Below are positions 37,633 to 47,081 of a stretch of DNA of 64,000 nucleotides, piece after piece. Positions within the stretch are counted from its first letter, which is position 1; each line of letters starts with the position of its first letter. The translations under genes were made by a program, and so were the position numbers. Location: the NCBI RefSeq assembly GCF_016100455.1, contig NZ_JACFSK010000001.1:1240001-1304000 (forward strand), written 5' to 3'. The notes under the pieces are model-generated. The model did not search any database, had not been told where the DNA came from, and saw only the letters and a list, made by a program, of their open reading frames with translations. This DNA is from Bartonella sp. M0283. Lineage in GTDB: Bacteria; Pseudomonadota; Alphaproteobacteria; Rhizobiales; Rhizobiaceae.

Positions 37633-38222
37633 TGTTAAAAAACTCCTCAAATATTCAAAGTCGTCAGCGTCGGTTTGAAATCATTCCCGTCAAAAATGAT
37701 TTATGTCCGGAACTGCCTGATAGAAAGAAAAACGCCTGTTTTCAAGTTTTTGTCTATAGACCAACAGCTGGCATCGTCAAAGTGCCAAGTTCGAAAACCG
37801 GCTTTCAAACATGTTACTGTCCAACTTTTTTCGACAAAATCCGCCTTAAATTTAATTTTGCAAGAAAACAGCGATGAATATTTTTTTGTCTTTCAGTTGC
37901 TATATTGGTCATCATTCTTCGGACCAGACTTGTTGTCTTGATCCGCTTCTATATCATCATAAAAAATACAGGCGATCCGTAGAACAGCCTTTATAGCCCC
38001 GTGTTTCACTTTCGCAAATTTATCATTGATGACAATAATCAATTTTCCACTGTCCTATCGGCATTCAATACCGTTTTGCCTCTAAAAGATGAAAAGGCAA
38101 AGAAAAAGGGACGAGAAGTTCAAACAAAAATGAACAGTTTTTCTTTTAACAATTTGGATTGAATCGAAAGCATATCGGACGTTACCTTGCCAACAGGTTC
38201 CGACCGATTTTCACCGCAAGGG
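37633..38222. other. Gene-free stretch between mltG and yicC, about 0.6 kb
   Basis: No supported gene. Small frames (for example 37675-37941 plus) lack family likeness. It should hold the end of the mltG transcript and the promoter of yicC-gmk (minus strand). I see no clear strong terminator. Confidence 0.4.
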
Positions 38223-39671
38223 TTAGTTGTTATTTTGCAATGCACGCCATTTGCGTACATTTGCATTGTGTTCCTCCAGCGTCTTCGAAAACACATGCCC
38301 GCCCGTACCGTCTGCGACAAAATAAAGTGCGTCGGTTTTTGGTGGATTGGCGACAGCTTCCAGAGCATCACGGCCAGGATTGGCAATCGGTGTGGGAGGA
38401 AGACCGTTAATCTTGTACGTATTATATGGCGTTTCTTTATCAAGATCGGATTGGTAAATCGGCCGATCGGATGGTTTTCCTTTTCCGCCGAACAGACCAT
38501 AAATAACCGTCGGATCGGATTGCAAGCGCATATTTTTTGCAAGTCTGTTAAAAAACACCGCAGCGACTTGCGGTCGTTCAGATGCAATGCCGGTTTCTTT
38601 CTCGACAATTGAAGCAAGTGTTACAAATTCATTGATATTCTTGAGCGGTAAATCGGGTGCACGTTTCGCCCATATATCGGCAATAAGCTTTTGTTGTCCG
38701 TCCCGTAGCCGCTTTATTATTTGTTCACGAGTCGTACCCCGCGTAAAATTGACAGTATCGGCCATTAGACTACCCTCGGGAGGGAAACTTTTTGGTAAAT
38801 CTCCTACCAGAATATCATTGGCTGCGAGGCGGTCAAAAACCTGCGCAACAGTCAACCCTTCAGGAACGGTGAATGAATGCTCGATCGATTTTCCATTGAC
38901 CAATATATCCATGATAGTCTTCATCGAAGCATGTGCAGGAATAGCATATTCACCAGCTTTCAAGAGCCGCGCTTTACCTTGATAATTTACCCCGTAAACA
39001 AAAATGTCGGCTGACCTTATCAGTCCCTGTTTTTCAAGTATTGAAGCAATCTCCCTGATTCCCGCGCCTTGGTTAATGAGAACAACATGGTCTTCGGCTA
39101 GCGGACCAGTGGCGACGAACATATTTTTCCCGACATAAACCGGTATCGTGACCGCCAGAATAATGATGATAACCAGCATCAGAAAGAAGTTACCAAGTAT
39201 AATCAGCGGATTGCGCGCGACTTTGGAACGACTTGGCTTGGCCTTTACTTTTTTCTCTTCAATTTGCCGGGAACCGTTATCACCTCTATTTACTCCCCCT
39301 CCGTCCTTGTCAGTGAGTGTAGATAAAGCTGACCCGTTATTTGTTTCGTCAGACGCGTCAACCGGAGAAGATTGGTGTTCCTCGGAAAGAGAGGATTGGA
39401 TCTTAGATGTTTTGTTCGGGGATGTTTGGTCGCATGATTGCGAACTGTCTGACGCTTCTGTTTCCGATTGGGCGGGAGAAGTTTCCGGTTTTGGATTAGC
39501 GAGAGACGCTTGGGCCGAATCGTTCTCGTCTTTTGGCGAATCCTCTACGATCAAGGAATGATCTTTCGCCAAAGGTGTTTTTGCCTCTTCAGACTGCGAT
39601 GGTTGTTGTTCTGACCCGGATGACGAAAATTTCCTATTATCGGATGTCATCTTATTTTCTTCGTCAGACAT
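38223..39671 (-). CDS. mltG: Endolytic murein transglycosylase MltG
   Basis: Inner-membrane lytic transglycosylase of 482 residues that cuts nascent glycan strands and sets their length. A polar, acidic and Ser/Gln-rich N-terminal region of about 150 residues precedes one transmembrane helix (LIILGNFFLMLVIIIILAV). A LysM-like and YceG domain follow, with the catalytic glutamate in ASIVEKETGIASERPQVAAV and the motif RLQSDPTVIYGL. The long N-terminal tail is disordered and cytoplasmic. It follows fabF by 106 bases, as in many alphaproteobacteria (fabF-mltG). Confidence 0.95.
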   Translation of the reverse strand: MSDEENKMTSDNRKFSSSGSEQQPSQSEEAKTPLAKDHSLIVEDSPKDENDSAQASLANPKPETSPAQSETEASDSSQSCDQTSPNKTSKIQSSLSEEHQSSPVDASDETNNGSALSTLTDKDGGGVNRGDNGSRQIEEKKVKAKPSRSKVARNPLIILGNFFLMLVIIIILAVTIPVYVGKNMFVATGPLAEDHVVLINQGAGIREIASILEKQGLIRSADIFVYGVNYQGKARLLKAGEYAIPAHASMKTIMDILVNGKSIEHSFTVPEGLTVAQVFDRLAANDILVGDLPKSFPPEGSLMADTVNFTRGTTREQIIKRLRDGQQKLIADIWAKRAPDLPLKNINEFVTLASIVEKETGIASERPQVAAVFFNRLAKNMRLQSDPTVIYGLFGGKGKPSDRPIYQSDLDKETPYNTYKINGLPPTPIANPGRDALEAVANPPKTDALYFVADGTGGHVFSKTLEEHNANVRKWRALQNNN

Positions 39672-39777
39672 AAACGCCCATCCTGTTTGCTATAAAAGGC
39701 TTGTCATTTCCACTTATCTCAAGATTGCGGCGAAATTTCAAGGCGTGCCAAATCGTATAGATTTACATTAACATTTA

Positions 39778-41040
39778 TTATTTTGAAAACCGGCGCATGA
39801 TCAATGACGCATTGGTTCCGCCAAACCCGAACGAATTCGATAGAACTGTATCAATCTTGCGTTCCCGTGGTTTGTGAGGCACGAGATCGATCTTGGTCTC
39901 GACAGATGGATGATCGAGATTGATCGTAGCAGGTGCTACGTTATCGCGAATGGCTAGAACGCTGAAAATAGCTTCCGCTGCACCGGCTGCACCCAAAAGA
40001 TGACCTATTGAAGACTTGGTCGAGGACATCGAAACTTCGGATGCATGTGCTCCCATGACACGTTCAACAGCAGCGAGTTCGATTGTGTCGGCCATTGTAG
40101 AGGTACCATGCGCATTGATATAGTCAATTTCGGAAGGATCAATGCCGGCACGTTTTATAGCTGCCCGCATACAACGTTCAGCCCCTTCGCCACTTTCGGA
40201 TGGAGCCGTAATATGATGGGCATCGCCGGATAAACCATAGCCGATGACTTCAGCATAAATTTTTGCCCCACGTTTTTTCGCATGTTCAAGCTCTTCTAAA
40301 ACGACAATGGCAGAACCTTCACCCATTACAAATCCGTCACGATCAATATCATAGGGACGTGACGCATGTTCGGGATCGTTATTGCGGCCTGTCGAAAGCG
40401 CCTTGCAAGCGGCAAAGCCAGCTAACGAGATACGATTGACGGGCGATTCTGTCCCGCCGGCGAGCATAACATCGGCATCATCAAGGGCGATCAGACGGGA
40501 GGCATCGCCAATAGCGTGAGAACCTGTAGAACAGGCAGTTACCACCGCGTGGTTGGGACCACGCAACTGATGCTTTATCGAAACATAACCGGATGCCAGA
40601 TTGATCAAACGGCCCGGAATAAAAAATGGCGATATGCGCCTTGGTCCTTTATCCCGCAGCGTATATCCGGCCTCGACAATGCCTTCGACACCGCCAATGC
40701 CAGAACCGATCATAACGCCGGTACGAATCTGGTCCTCGTCACTTGTTGGATGCCAACCTGCATCATCAAGTGCCTCGTCTGCTGCACCCATTGCATAGAG
40801 GATAAACGGATCAACCTTGCGTTGTTCCTTGGGTTCCATGTGAAGATCGGCATTGAATGTGCCATTCGAGCCGTCACCCAACGGGATGCGGCCGGCAATT
40901 TGACACGGAAGATCATCGACATCAAATTCGGTAACACGGCGAACGCCGCTCTTACCTTCCAGAAGCCGCTTCCAACTATGCTCGACGTCGCCGGCCAGTG
41001 GAGAAACCAATCCCATACCGGTAATGACGACACGTCTCAT
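39778..41040 (-). CDS. fabF: 3-oxoacyl-ACP synthase II
   Basis: Elongating condensing enzyme of type II fatty-acid synthesis, 420 residues. The catalytic triad is complete: Cys170 (VVTACSTGSHA), His in NAHGTSTMADTIE, and His in SSIGHLLGAAGAAEA. The start is the ATG at 41040 (MRRVVITGMGLVSP) with GGAAGT just upstream; the extra codons up to 41055 begin with TTG and add five residues. It follows acpP by 103 bases. Confidence 0.97.
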   Translation of the reverse strand: MRRVVITGMGLVSPLAGDVEHSWKRLLEGKSGVRRVTEFDVDDLPCQIAGRIPLGDGSNGTFNADLHMEPKEQRKVDPFILYAMGAADEALDDAGWHPTSDEDQIRTGVMIGSGIGGVEGIVEAGYTLRDKGPRRISPFFIPGRLINLASGYVSIKHQLRGPNHAVVTACSTGSHAIGDASRLIALDDADVMLAGGTESPVNRISLAGFAACKALSTGRNNDPEHASRPYDIDRDGFVMGEGSAIVVLEELEHAKKRGAKIYAEVIGYGLSGDAHHITAPSESGEGAERCMRAAIKRAGIDPSEIDYINAHGTSTMADTIELAAVERVMGAHASEVSMSSTKSSIGHLLGAAGAAEAIFSVLAIRDNVAPATINLDHPSVETKIDLVPHKPRERKIDTVLSNSFGFGGTNASLIMRRFSK

Positions 41041-41143
41041 ACTTCCAATTCCCAATCTTCTATAAACAAACCGGATTACCCGTTCTCTACGAGTAAAAAA
41101 GCGATGGAGACAAAAACCTTATCGTTTCTGTCTCCCAAAGAAA

Positions 41144-41380
41144 TTAGGCCGAAACCTTGTCAATAAACTTGACTGCATCGCCAACGGTCAAAATTGTTTC
41201 GGCAGCGTCGTCCGGAATTTCTACACCGAATTCTTCTTCAAAAGCCATGACCAATTCTACGGTGTCAAGACTATCGGCACCAAGATCGTCAATGAAACTT
41301 GCGTTTTCGGTTACTTTATTTGCATCAACACCAAGATGTTCGATGACGATTTTCTTGACGCGTTCTGCTGTATCACTCAT
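41144..41380 (-). CDS. acpP: Acyl carrier protein
   Basis: Acidic four-helix carrier of 78 residues that holds growing acyl chains on a 4'-phosphopantetheine at Ser37 ([12 protein letters not shown]). Matches the standard AcpP length. A GAGGATCC ribosome-binding site lies just before the ATG. It stands 366 bases after fabG, so a separate promoter is likely, as expected for this very abundant protein. Confidence 0.98.
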   Translation of the reverse strand: MSDTAERVKKIVIEHLGVDANKVTENASFIDDLGADSLDTVELVMAFEEEFGVEIPDDAAETILTVGDAVKFIDKVSA

Positions 41381-41746
41381 GTCGGATCCTCGACTTTTGT
41401 TGTTTCCCTGCCTTGGTTAGCGGCACGGGCTCATCTAATCAAGCAATAGATGCATTTACACCTATCATTTTTAGGTTTTCAAATACATCCTGTGGATATC
41501 CCTCTCAAGGGATTAACCGGTTTTACGAACCGGCCTTAAAGGCGCCAATTACCATGCTCGGCGCCAAGACGCAAAGATATTTTAACGAATTTCGCGTCTT
41601 TATTTTAATTTTATGCCAAAATCCTGTGTTTCTCCTCAAGCAAAATTAAAAAAATCGCAAAACTGGCATAAAATAATGCGTTTCCGCTTTGTCAATGTTC
41701 GCCCGCTTTCTTCAAATATGCGTGCGAGTCTCATTGCAAAGTCCCG
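41381..41746. promoter_or_regulatory. Intergenic region between fabG and acpP with dyads
   Basis: No gene. It contains an inverted repeat CCGGTT-TTACG-AACCGG (41517-41533) and two copies of the palindrome GGCGCC (41541-41546 and 41560-41565). One may end the fabD-fabG transcript; the acpP promoter should lie near the acpP side. No defined promoter boxes are assigned. Confidence 0.4.
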
Positions 41747-42484
41747 TTAGATCATAGCCATACCACCGTTTACGTGTAACGTCTGGCCGGTAACAAATGC
41801 AGCTTCATCACTTGCAAGATAAATTGCTGCCGCCGCCACGTCTTTACTTGTCCCCATTCTTCTCATCGGAATAGCCGACATAATTGTCTCTTTCTGTTTA
41901 TCATTGAGCTTATCGGTCATGGCCGACTCAATAAAGCCAGGAGCAATACAATTGACAGTTACATTACGACTTGCAATTTCCTGAGCCAATGATTTCGAGA
42001 ACCCGATGACACCCGCTTTTGTTGCGCAATAATTTGTTTGCCCCGGATTGCCGATAACGCCGACAATAGAAGAAATATTAATAATGCGACCATAGCGCCG
42101 ACGCATCATCGGGTGCGTTAATGCACGAGTGAGTAGAAATACGGCCGTCAGATTAACTGCCAGTACGTCATCCCAATCTTTGTCACTCATTCGTACAAAA
42201 AGTCCGTCGCGGGTAATCCCGGCATTATTAACCAGAATATCGATCCCGTCCATTTCACTTTCGGCTTTTTCAGCCAATTTGGTGATCTCTTCACGTTCCG
42301 ACAAATTGGCCGGAAAGACAAAACAATTGTCACCCAGATCTTCGGCTAGGCTCTTAAGCTTTTCTTCACGCGTACCATGAAGTCCGACAATAGCGCCTCT
42401 TTCATGGAGTTGACGTGCGATTGCTTCTCCAATGCCGCCGGTTGCTCCGGTTACAAGCGCTTTGCGCCCTTTAAAATCAAACAT
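41747..42484 (-). CDS. fabG: 3-oxoacyl-ACP reductase
   Basis: NADPH-dependent SDR that reduces 3-ketoacyl-ACP, 245 residues. TGATGGIGEAIA near the N-terminus binds the cofactor, NNAGITRDGL follows, and the active site is Ser (ISSIVG) with YCATKAG (Tyr, Lys). Start is the ATG at 42484 (MFDFKGRKALVTG) with AGGGAA upstream; the two codons before it begin with TTG. It follows fabD by 15 bases and is the second gene of the fab run. Confidence 0.97.
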   Translation of the reverse strand: MFDFKGRKALVTGATGGIGEAIARQLHERGAIVGLHGTREEKLKSLAEDLGDNCFVFPANLSEREEITKLAEKAESEMDGIDILVNNAGITRDGLFVRMSDKDWDDVLAVNLTAVFLLTRALTHPMMRRRYGRIINISSIVGVIGNPGQTNYCATKAGVIGFSKSLAQEIASRNVTVNCIAPGFIESAMTDKLNDKQKETIMSAIPMRRMGTSKDVAAAAIYLASDEAAFVTGQTLHVNGGMAMI

Positions 42485-42499
42485 TGTCAAATTCCCTGA

Positions 42500-43444
42500 T
42501 TATACCCCTAGCGCTTTCAGCGCATTTTCTATTTCTTCCGCAGTGCCGACCGTCATGCCATTCAGATTCCGGTTAATTCTTCTTGCAAGGCCGGTAAGCA
42601 CTTTACCGGAACCAATTTCAAAAAGCGTATCGACATGATGCGCAGCAAACCATTCGACGGTTTCACGCCACCTGACACGGCCTGTTACCTGATGAACCAA
42701 CAACTCGATTATTTTTTCAGGATCTGTTTCCGGCTCGACAGAAACATTGGGAATAACAGGAACCACCGGCGCCAATTTATTGACGTCAAGAAGTGCATCA
42801 TGCATCGCATCTGCAGCCGGTTGCATCAAGCTTGAATGGAACGGTGCAGAAACCGAAAGCAGAATTGCTCTTTTTGCGCCTTTTTCAGTTGCAAGCTTTA
42901 CCGCTGCATGAACAGCTTTTGTAGCTCCCGAAATAACCAGCTGACCACCACCATTATCATTGGCAATTTCGCAAATTCCCTCACCCAAAACCGAACTACA
43001 AATTTCCGAAACGACTTCTTCTTCAAGACCGATGATTGCGGCCATGGAGCCCTCGCCTACAGCGACAGCTGCCTGCATAGCATTTCCACGAATTCTCAAG
43101 AGACGCGCAGTATCGGCAAGACTGAATGTTCCGGCAGCGCAGAGCGCCGAATATTCACCTAAAGAATGCCCCGCCACAAACGATACCTTGGATTTCAAAT
43201 CGAGGCCGTTTTTTTCCAGCACTTTGATAACAGCCATGGAAACTGCCATCAGTGCCGGTTGCGCATTGGCTGTCAAAGTCAGCACATCTTCAGGTCCTTC
43301 GAACATGACAGACGACAGCTTTTCGCCCAATGCGTCGTCGACCTCTTCAAATACAGCCCGTGCTTCGGAAAACTGTTCTGCTAAAGTTTTACCCATTCCG
43401 ACGGACTGACTCCCCTGACCGGGGAAAGTAAATGCATAAACCAC
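42500..43444 (-). CDS. fabD: Malonyl-CoA:ACP transacylase
   Basis: Loads malonyl groups onto ACP, 314 residues. The N-terminal FPGQGSQ motif (residues 7-13), the nucleophile Ser94 in GHSLGEYSA, and a His in SAPFHSSLM are all visible. First gene of fabD-fabG-(acpP)-fabF on the minus strand. No anomalies. Confidence 0.97.
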   Translation of the reverse strand: MVYAFTFPGQGSQSVGMGKTLAEQFSEARAVFEEVDDALGEKLSSVMFEGPEDVLTLTANAQPALMAVSMAVIKVLEKNGLDLKSKVSFVAGHSLGEYSALCAAGTFSLADTARLLRIRGNAMQAAVAVGEGSMAAIIGLEEEVVSEICSSVLGEGICEIANDNGGGQLVISGATKAVHAAVKLATEKGAKRAILLSVSAPFHSSLMQPAADAMHDALLDVNKLAPVVPVIPNVSVEPETDPEKIIELLVHQVTGRVRWRETVEWFAAHHVDTLFEIGSGKVLTGLARRINRNLNGMTVGTAEEIENALKALGV

Positions 43445-43528
43445 TAGAGTGCACTCCTTGGTTCAAAAAACAAACATTATCCGGTCTTGACCTATAAAAG
43501 CAACAAAAGTCAAGCCGGACATAGTCGA

Positions 43529-44113
43529 CTAGACATCCAAATCAGTTCCTCTTCCTTTCGGTGAATAAGGTAACTGATAAACAAATTTGGGCATAAATGG
43601 CATAACAATATGAATGACAAACACCGCGATAACAAGTCCTAGAACCACCCCGCCCAGAATATCCGACGGATAATGCACACCGGTAAAAATGCGTGCCCAA
43701 CACGTCAATAATCCCAGCGCAAGCCCAAATCGCGCCACGTGCTTATAGCGATAGAGATAAAGAGAGAATACGTAAATTGTGAAAATTAATGCGTGATTGC
43801 TGGGAAACGAGGCATTTTCTTTATGTTCTATCAGAGCTTTCACAATTCCGGCCACAAACGGACGTTGTCGATAGCACAAATGTCCTATAACGAAACTACA
43901 GAGTAAACCGATCACAACAGCGCATAAAATTGCAAGCGCGGTCTGGCGTTCTCCACGCCCTCCCAGAAACCATAATATTATCAAATGAAAGGGAATGAAA
44001 TAAATCAGGAATTTCGCGCAAATTATCCCGAAATACGCCATAACTGTCGGGGTTTGAGGCGTTGCAGCAAGAAAGTTGAAAATGAGAATATCAATATTTT
44101 CCAGAAATGCCAT
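43529..44113 (-). CDS. PAP2-family membrane phosphatase
   Basis: Inner-membrane phosphatase of 194 residues with about six helices. The three PAP2 motifs are visible: CYRQRPFVAG, PSNHALIFT, and ARIFTGVHYPSDILGG (catalytic His and Asp). Such enzymes act on undecaprenyl pyrophosphate, phosphatidic acid or lipid A phosphates; which one cannot be told here. The start is the ATG at 44113 (MAFLENIDIL), since AAGG lies five bases upstream; an upstream frame to 44155 would add a basic tail. Confidence 0.88.
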   Translation of the reverse strand: MAFLENIDILIFNFLAATPQTPTVMAYFGIICAKFLIYFIPFHLIILWFLGGRGERQTALAILCAVVIGLLCSFVIGHLCYRQRPFVAGIVKALIEHKENASFPSNHALIFTIYVFSLYLYRYKHVARFGLALGLLTCWARIFTGVHYPSDILGGVVLGLVIAVFVIHIVMPFMPKFVYQLPYSPKGRGTDLDV

Positions 44114-44449
44114 TTTGGCCTTACTCCGAAATTTGGCAGTTTTTAATTTTGCCACTCATATATCGACATTGTCATTCTTCCAAATAAAAAACAGTTTTCA
44201 ACCGCTTCCTTCTTGCTATTTTTGTAAAATGACTGTAGAAACCGCCCGTTCATTGTCGGCATTTGGCCGGGGGTTGAACGGAGGGTCGCTTAACAAGCGG
44301 CAGGAAACATTAATGTTTCGAGCCTCCCGTGTCTCCGCTCTCGAATGTCTCGAAACACGCGTCCTTTCTTCTTCGGTTTTTCCGAAAAGGCAAGTCGCAG
44401 AGGCTCTGCGCCGGAAGTCGACAAAGATTAACCGAAGAAAGGCAAAACA
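44114..44449. promoter_or_regulatory. rpsF leader and divergent PAP2/rpsF region
   Basis: No gene. It holds the promoters of the PAP2 gene (minus) and the rpsF-rpsR operon (plus). Hairpins near rpsF are TTCGG-TTTTT-CCGAA (about 44372-44386) and CGCAGA-GGC-TCTGCG (44396-44410), ending about 40 bases before the rpsF start. An S6:S18 autoregulatory leader RNA is known in front of rpsF in many bacteria; this may be one, but I cannot confirm the conserved core by eye. A GAAAGG ribosome-binding site lies close to the ATG at 44450. Confidence 0.4.
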
Positions 44450-44860
44450 ATGGCTCTTTATGAACATGTGTTCCTTGCCCGACAGGATATCACACCGCAG
44501 CAGGTTGACCAGCTTGTAGAACTCTACAAGGGAGTTATCGAAGCCAATGGCGGTAAAGTCGGGCGTATTGAAAATTGGGGTTTGCGCACACTTACCTATC
44601 GTATTCGCAAGAATCGTAAAGCCTATTACACTTTGATGAATATTGACGCGCCCGCTGCTGCCATTGCAGAAGTCGAACGTCAGATGCGCATCAATGAAGA
44701 TATTCTCCGTTATATGACCATTCGTGTTCACGAGCTTGAGGAAGGTCAATCAGCTATGCTTTCCCGCCGCGACCGTGATGATCGTTACGGCAAGGATGAA
44801 GATCGTCCGCGTCGTCCACGCCGCTCACGCGATGATTCAAACAATGAAGGAGATGAATAA
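44450..44860 (+). CDS. rpsF: 30S ribosomal protein S6
   Basis: Small-subunit protein of 136 residues, [20 protein letters not shown]. It pairs with S18 in the platform of the 30S. The C-terminal tail (about 100-136) is Arg/Asp-rich, as usual in Hyphomicrobiales. The stop overlaps rpsR (TAATG), so S6 and S18 are translationally coupled. The GAAAGG site precedes the ATG. Confidence 0.98.
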   Translation: MALYEHVFLARQDITPQQVDQLVELYKGVIEANGGKVGRIENWGLRTLTYRIRKNRKAYYTLMNIDAPAAAIAEVERQMRINEDILRYMTIRVHELEEGQSAMLSRRDRDDRYGKDEDRPRRPRRSRDDSNNEGDE

Positions 44861-45108
44861 TGGTTGATATTAGTCAGATTCCAACCCGTCGTCCTTTTCA
44901 TCGTCGCCGCAAGACTTGCCCGTTTTCAGGTCCGAACGCACCAAAGATCGACTATAAGGATGTAAAACTTCTTCAGCGCTATATTTCCGAGCGCGGCAAG
45001 ATCGTTCCTTCACGCATTACTGCAGTGAGCCAGAAGAAGCAGCGCGAATTGGCTAAAGCTATCAAGCGCGCCCGTTTCCTTGGCCTTCTGCCTTATGTCG
45101 TCAAATAA
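44860..45108 (+). CDS. rpsR: 30S ribosomal protein S18
   Basis: Small-subunit protein of 82 residues, partner of S6. The core [20 protein letters not shown], the [19 protein letters not shown] and [17 protein letters not shown] end match the family. It begins on the last base of the rpsF stop. A GC-rich hairpin follows at 45118-45138. Confidence 0.98.
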   Translation: MVDISQIPTRRPFHRRRKTCPFSGPNAPKIDYKDVKLLQRYISERGKIVPSRITAVSQKKQRELAKAIKRARFLGLLPYVVK

Positions 45109-45117
45109 GCAATTCTG

Positions 45118-45138
45118 GCAGCCGGCTTGACCGGCTGC
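45118..45138 (+). terminator. GC-rich hairpin between rpsR and the DUF2232 gene
   Basis: Perfect 8-bp stem GCAGCCGG / CCGGCTGC with loop CTTGA, ten bases after the rpsR stop. The following bases (TTCCCCTGCTTT) are only partly T-rich, so partial termination or a processing hairpin is as likely as a full terminator. It would reduce read-through into the DUF2232 and rplI genes. Confidence 0.5.
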
Positions 45139-45225
45139 TTCCCCTGCTTTCGGTGCAGGTTTAAATAAAACCGGAGTTGGAGCAATCATCTTGGCCCCTA
45201 ACTGCAAAGGCAGGACAGCGAATCA

Positions 45226-46206
45226 ATGTTGCAAAAAAAATCCTATACATTTCCGGCAGGTATTTTGGGCGGGCTGTTTGCTGCTGTCCTTGCAACGGCT
45301 ATTATGAGCTTTTTTACGGTTTTCCCGCCATTTGCATTGTTACTCGGTTGCTTTATGTCGCTACCGATTTTCATCGTGGCCTTTGGTTGGGGCACGGCTG
45401 CCAGCATCATTTCTCTTGTTACAGCAGCAATCGTTCTGATATTTGCGCAAAATTTCTATATCGGGCTTGGCTTTACATTGCTGTTTTTCCTTCCCGCCGT
45501 CTATGCATCCTGGCTATTAGGGCTTGCCGAAATGGACGAGGATGGTCATGCCATCAAATGGTATCCGCTTTCGTCAGTCATATTTTTGTTGACCGGCTTT
45601 ATCTCTATTATATGTGTTTTCATTGGCACAATCTTATACAATAACCCGACCACGCCGATCATTGCCGGTGAAATTGCAAGTTTCGTCACAAATTCCTTGC
45701 GTGAAACCAATTCTGCAAGCGAGGCCGACATCGTCACCTTCCACGACTTTCTGGTAAACAATATCGTTCCATTGTTATCGAGTAGTCTGGCCACTTACGG
45801 GGTGCTCTTTCTAACCGGAAATTTGTATTTTGCGCTTGTCGGTGCACAACGCATGAAACGGCTCGCCCGCCCGCGCGATGACTGGCCGAAAAAATTTCGT
45901 CTGCCATTGCCTGCACTGATCATTTTTATTGTCGCCTTTGGCGCCACGTTTTTCCAATTGGGGACATTTCTCAATCTGTGTGCATTGGTCTTCAACACGA
46001 CTTTTACATTGGCAATTTCGATGACCGGACTTGCCTATTTACACAATCTGACACGCGGCATTAGTGGACGCATTTTTATATTGGGATTCGTCTATATTGC
46101 CCTTTGCACTTTCATATTCGCTGTTCCGGTATCGCTCATTCTTCTTCTGATGGGAATCTGGACAACCATTCAAGTGAGCCGTCAACACGGCCAACCCAAA
46201 CAATAA
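45226..46206 (+). CDS. DUF2232 membrane protein
   Basis: Multi-pass inner-membrane protein of 326 residues with about eight hydrophobic helices (for example AVLATAIMSFFTVFPPFALLL and LPALIIFIVAFGATFFQLG). It belongs to the YybS-like DUF2232 family, which lies between rpsR and rplI across Hyphomicrobiales. Function unknown; the location suggests a conserved co-expression with ribosomal proteins, not necessarily a shared role. The ATG at 45226 has AGGACAGCG upstream. Confidence 0.85.
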   Translation: MLQKKSYTFPAGILGGLFAAVLATAIMSFFTVFPPFALLLGCFMSLPIFIVAFGWGTAASIISLVTAAIVLIFAQNFYIGLGFTLLFFLPAVYASWLLGLAEMDEDGHAIKWYPLSSVIFLLTGFISIICVFIGTILYNNPTTPIIAGEIASFVTNSLRETNSASEADIVTFHDFLVNNIVPLLSSSLATYGVLFLTGNLYFALVGAQRMKRLARPRDDWPKKFRLPLPALIIFIVAFGATFFQLGTFLNLCALVFNTTFTLAISMTGLAYLHNLTRGISGRIFILGFVYIALCTFIFAVPVSLILLLMGIWTTIQVSRQHGQPKQ

Positions 46207-46228
46207 ATGCAGCTGAAAGGAATTCAAA

Positions 46229-46837
46229 ATGGATGTTATACTACTCGAACGCATTGCGCGCCTCGGCCAAATGGGTGATACCGTCTCTGTGAAAGACGGC
46301 TTTGCCCGCAATTTTCTTTTTCCGCAGGGAAAAGCTTTGCGCGCCAATGAAGCCAACAAAAAGAAATTCGAAAACGAGAGAGCACAGCTCGAAGCCCGCA
46401 ATCTTGAACGCAAGAGCGAAGCCCAACAGGTTGCCGACAAGCTTGACGGCAAGACATTCGTGGTTATCCGCTCTGCTGGTGAAACCGGTCAGCTCTATGG
46501 CTCTGTTTCAACCCGTGACATTGCCGATATTATCACTTCGGAAGGCTTCACAATTATTCGCACGCAGGTTGAACTCAATCACCCGATCAAAACAATCGGC
46601 CTTCATAATGTTGCGGTTAATCTTCACCCTGAAGTACAGGTTAATGTCACCGTCAATATTGCCCGCTCTGCCGAAGAAGCCGAACGTCAGGCTGCCGGAG
46701 AAGATTTGACTTCGATTGAAGCAATCTATGGCATTGAGGAAAAACCGCTTTCGGAAGAAGTTTTCGACGAGGAAGGTGCCGAACACGAAGCCGAGAAAAA
46801 GGCTGAGGAAAACGCCGAGGAAAAGGAATCCGAATAA
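46229..46837 (+). CDS. rplI: 50S ribosomal protein L9
   Basis: Large-subunit protein of 202 residues. The start [30 protein letters not shown] is diagnostic, and the long central helix with [20 protein letters not shown] links the two RNA-binding domains. The C-terminal extension (about 155-202) is strongly acidic (Glu/Lys-rich), common in this order but longer than in E. coli. A clear terminator follows at 46936-46968. Confidence 0.98.
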   Translation: MDVILLERIARLGQMGDTVSVKDGFARNFLFPQGKALRANEANKKKFENERAQLEARNLERKSEAQQVADKLDGKTFVVIRSAGETGQLYGSVSTRDIADIITSEGFTIIRTQVELNHPIKTIGLHNVAVNLHPEVQVNVTVNIARSAEEAERQAAGEDLTSIEAIYGIEEKPLSEEVFDEEGAEHEAEKKAEENAEEKESE

Positions 46838-46935
46838 GCATTTATCGGTTCTTCGGGACACAATTGTTATAAGTGCGACGCACTGCCCCAGTAATTTGGA
46901 ACAGTTGTTTCTTGACATGTCAAAAAAAAATGAAC

Positions 46936-46968
46936 ACACCCGATCTCCTGGTCGGGTGTTTTTTTTAC
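46936..46968 (+). terminator. Rho-independent terminator after rplI
   Basis: Perfect 8-bp stem ACACCCGA / TCGGGTGT with an 8-base loop, followed directly by seven T. It ends the rpsF-rplI transcript about 100 bases after the rplI stop and separates it from cfa. Confidence 0.92.
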
Positions 46969-47081
46969 AAATTGGCACTATAAACGCCAGGTTGGACGGA
47001 ATAGATTTTCGTTAACTTTGTTAGACGCTTGTTTGTGCATAAAAGCGGCCAAATTATTGATTGAAAGATGGGACTCGATAG

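Noticed and set aside
38120..38617. 165-codon open frame on the minus strand overlapping mltG
   Set aside because: Runs in another frame through the 3' end of mltG, whose catalytic motifs fix the true frame.
39148..39561. 137-codon open frame on the plus strand
   Set aside because: Opposite to the Ser/Gln-rich part of mltG; composition is explained by that overlap.
44216..44749. 177-codon open frame on the minus strand
   Set aside because: Covers the opposite strand of rpsF and its leader; no domain, and rpsF is certain.
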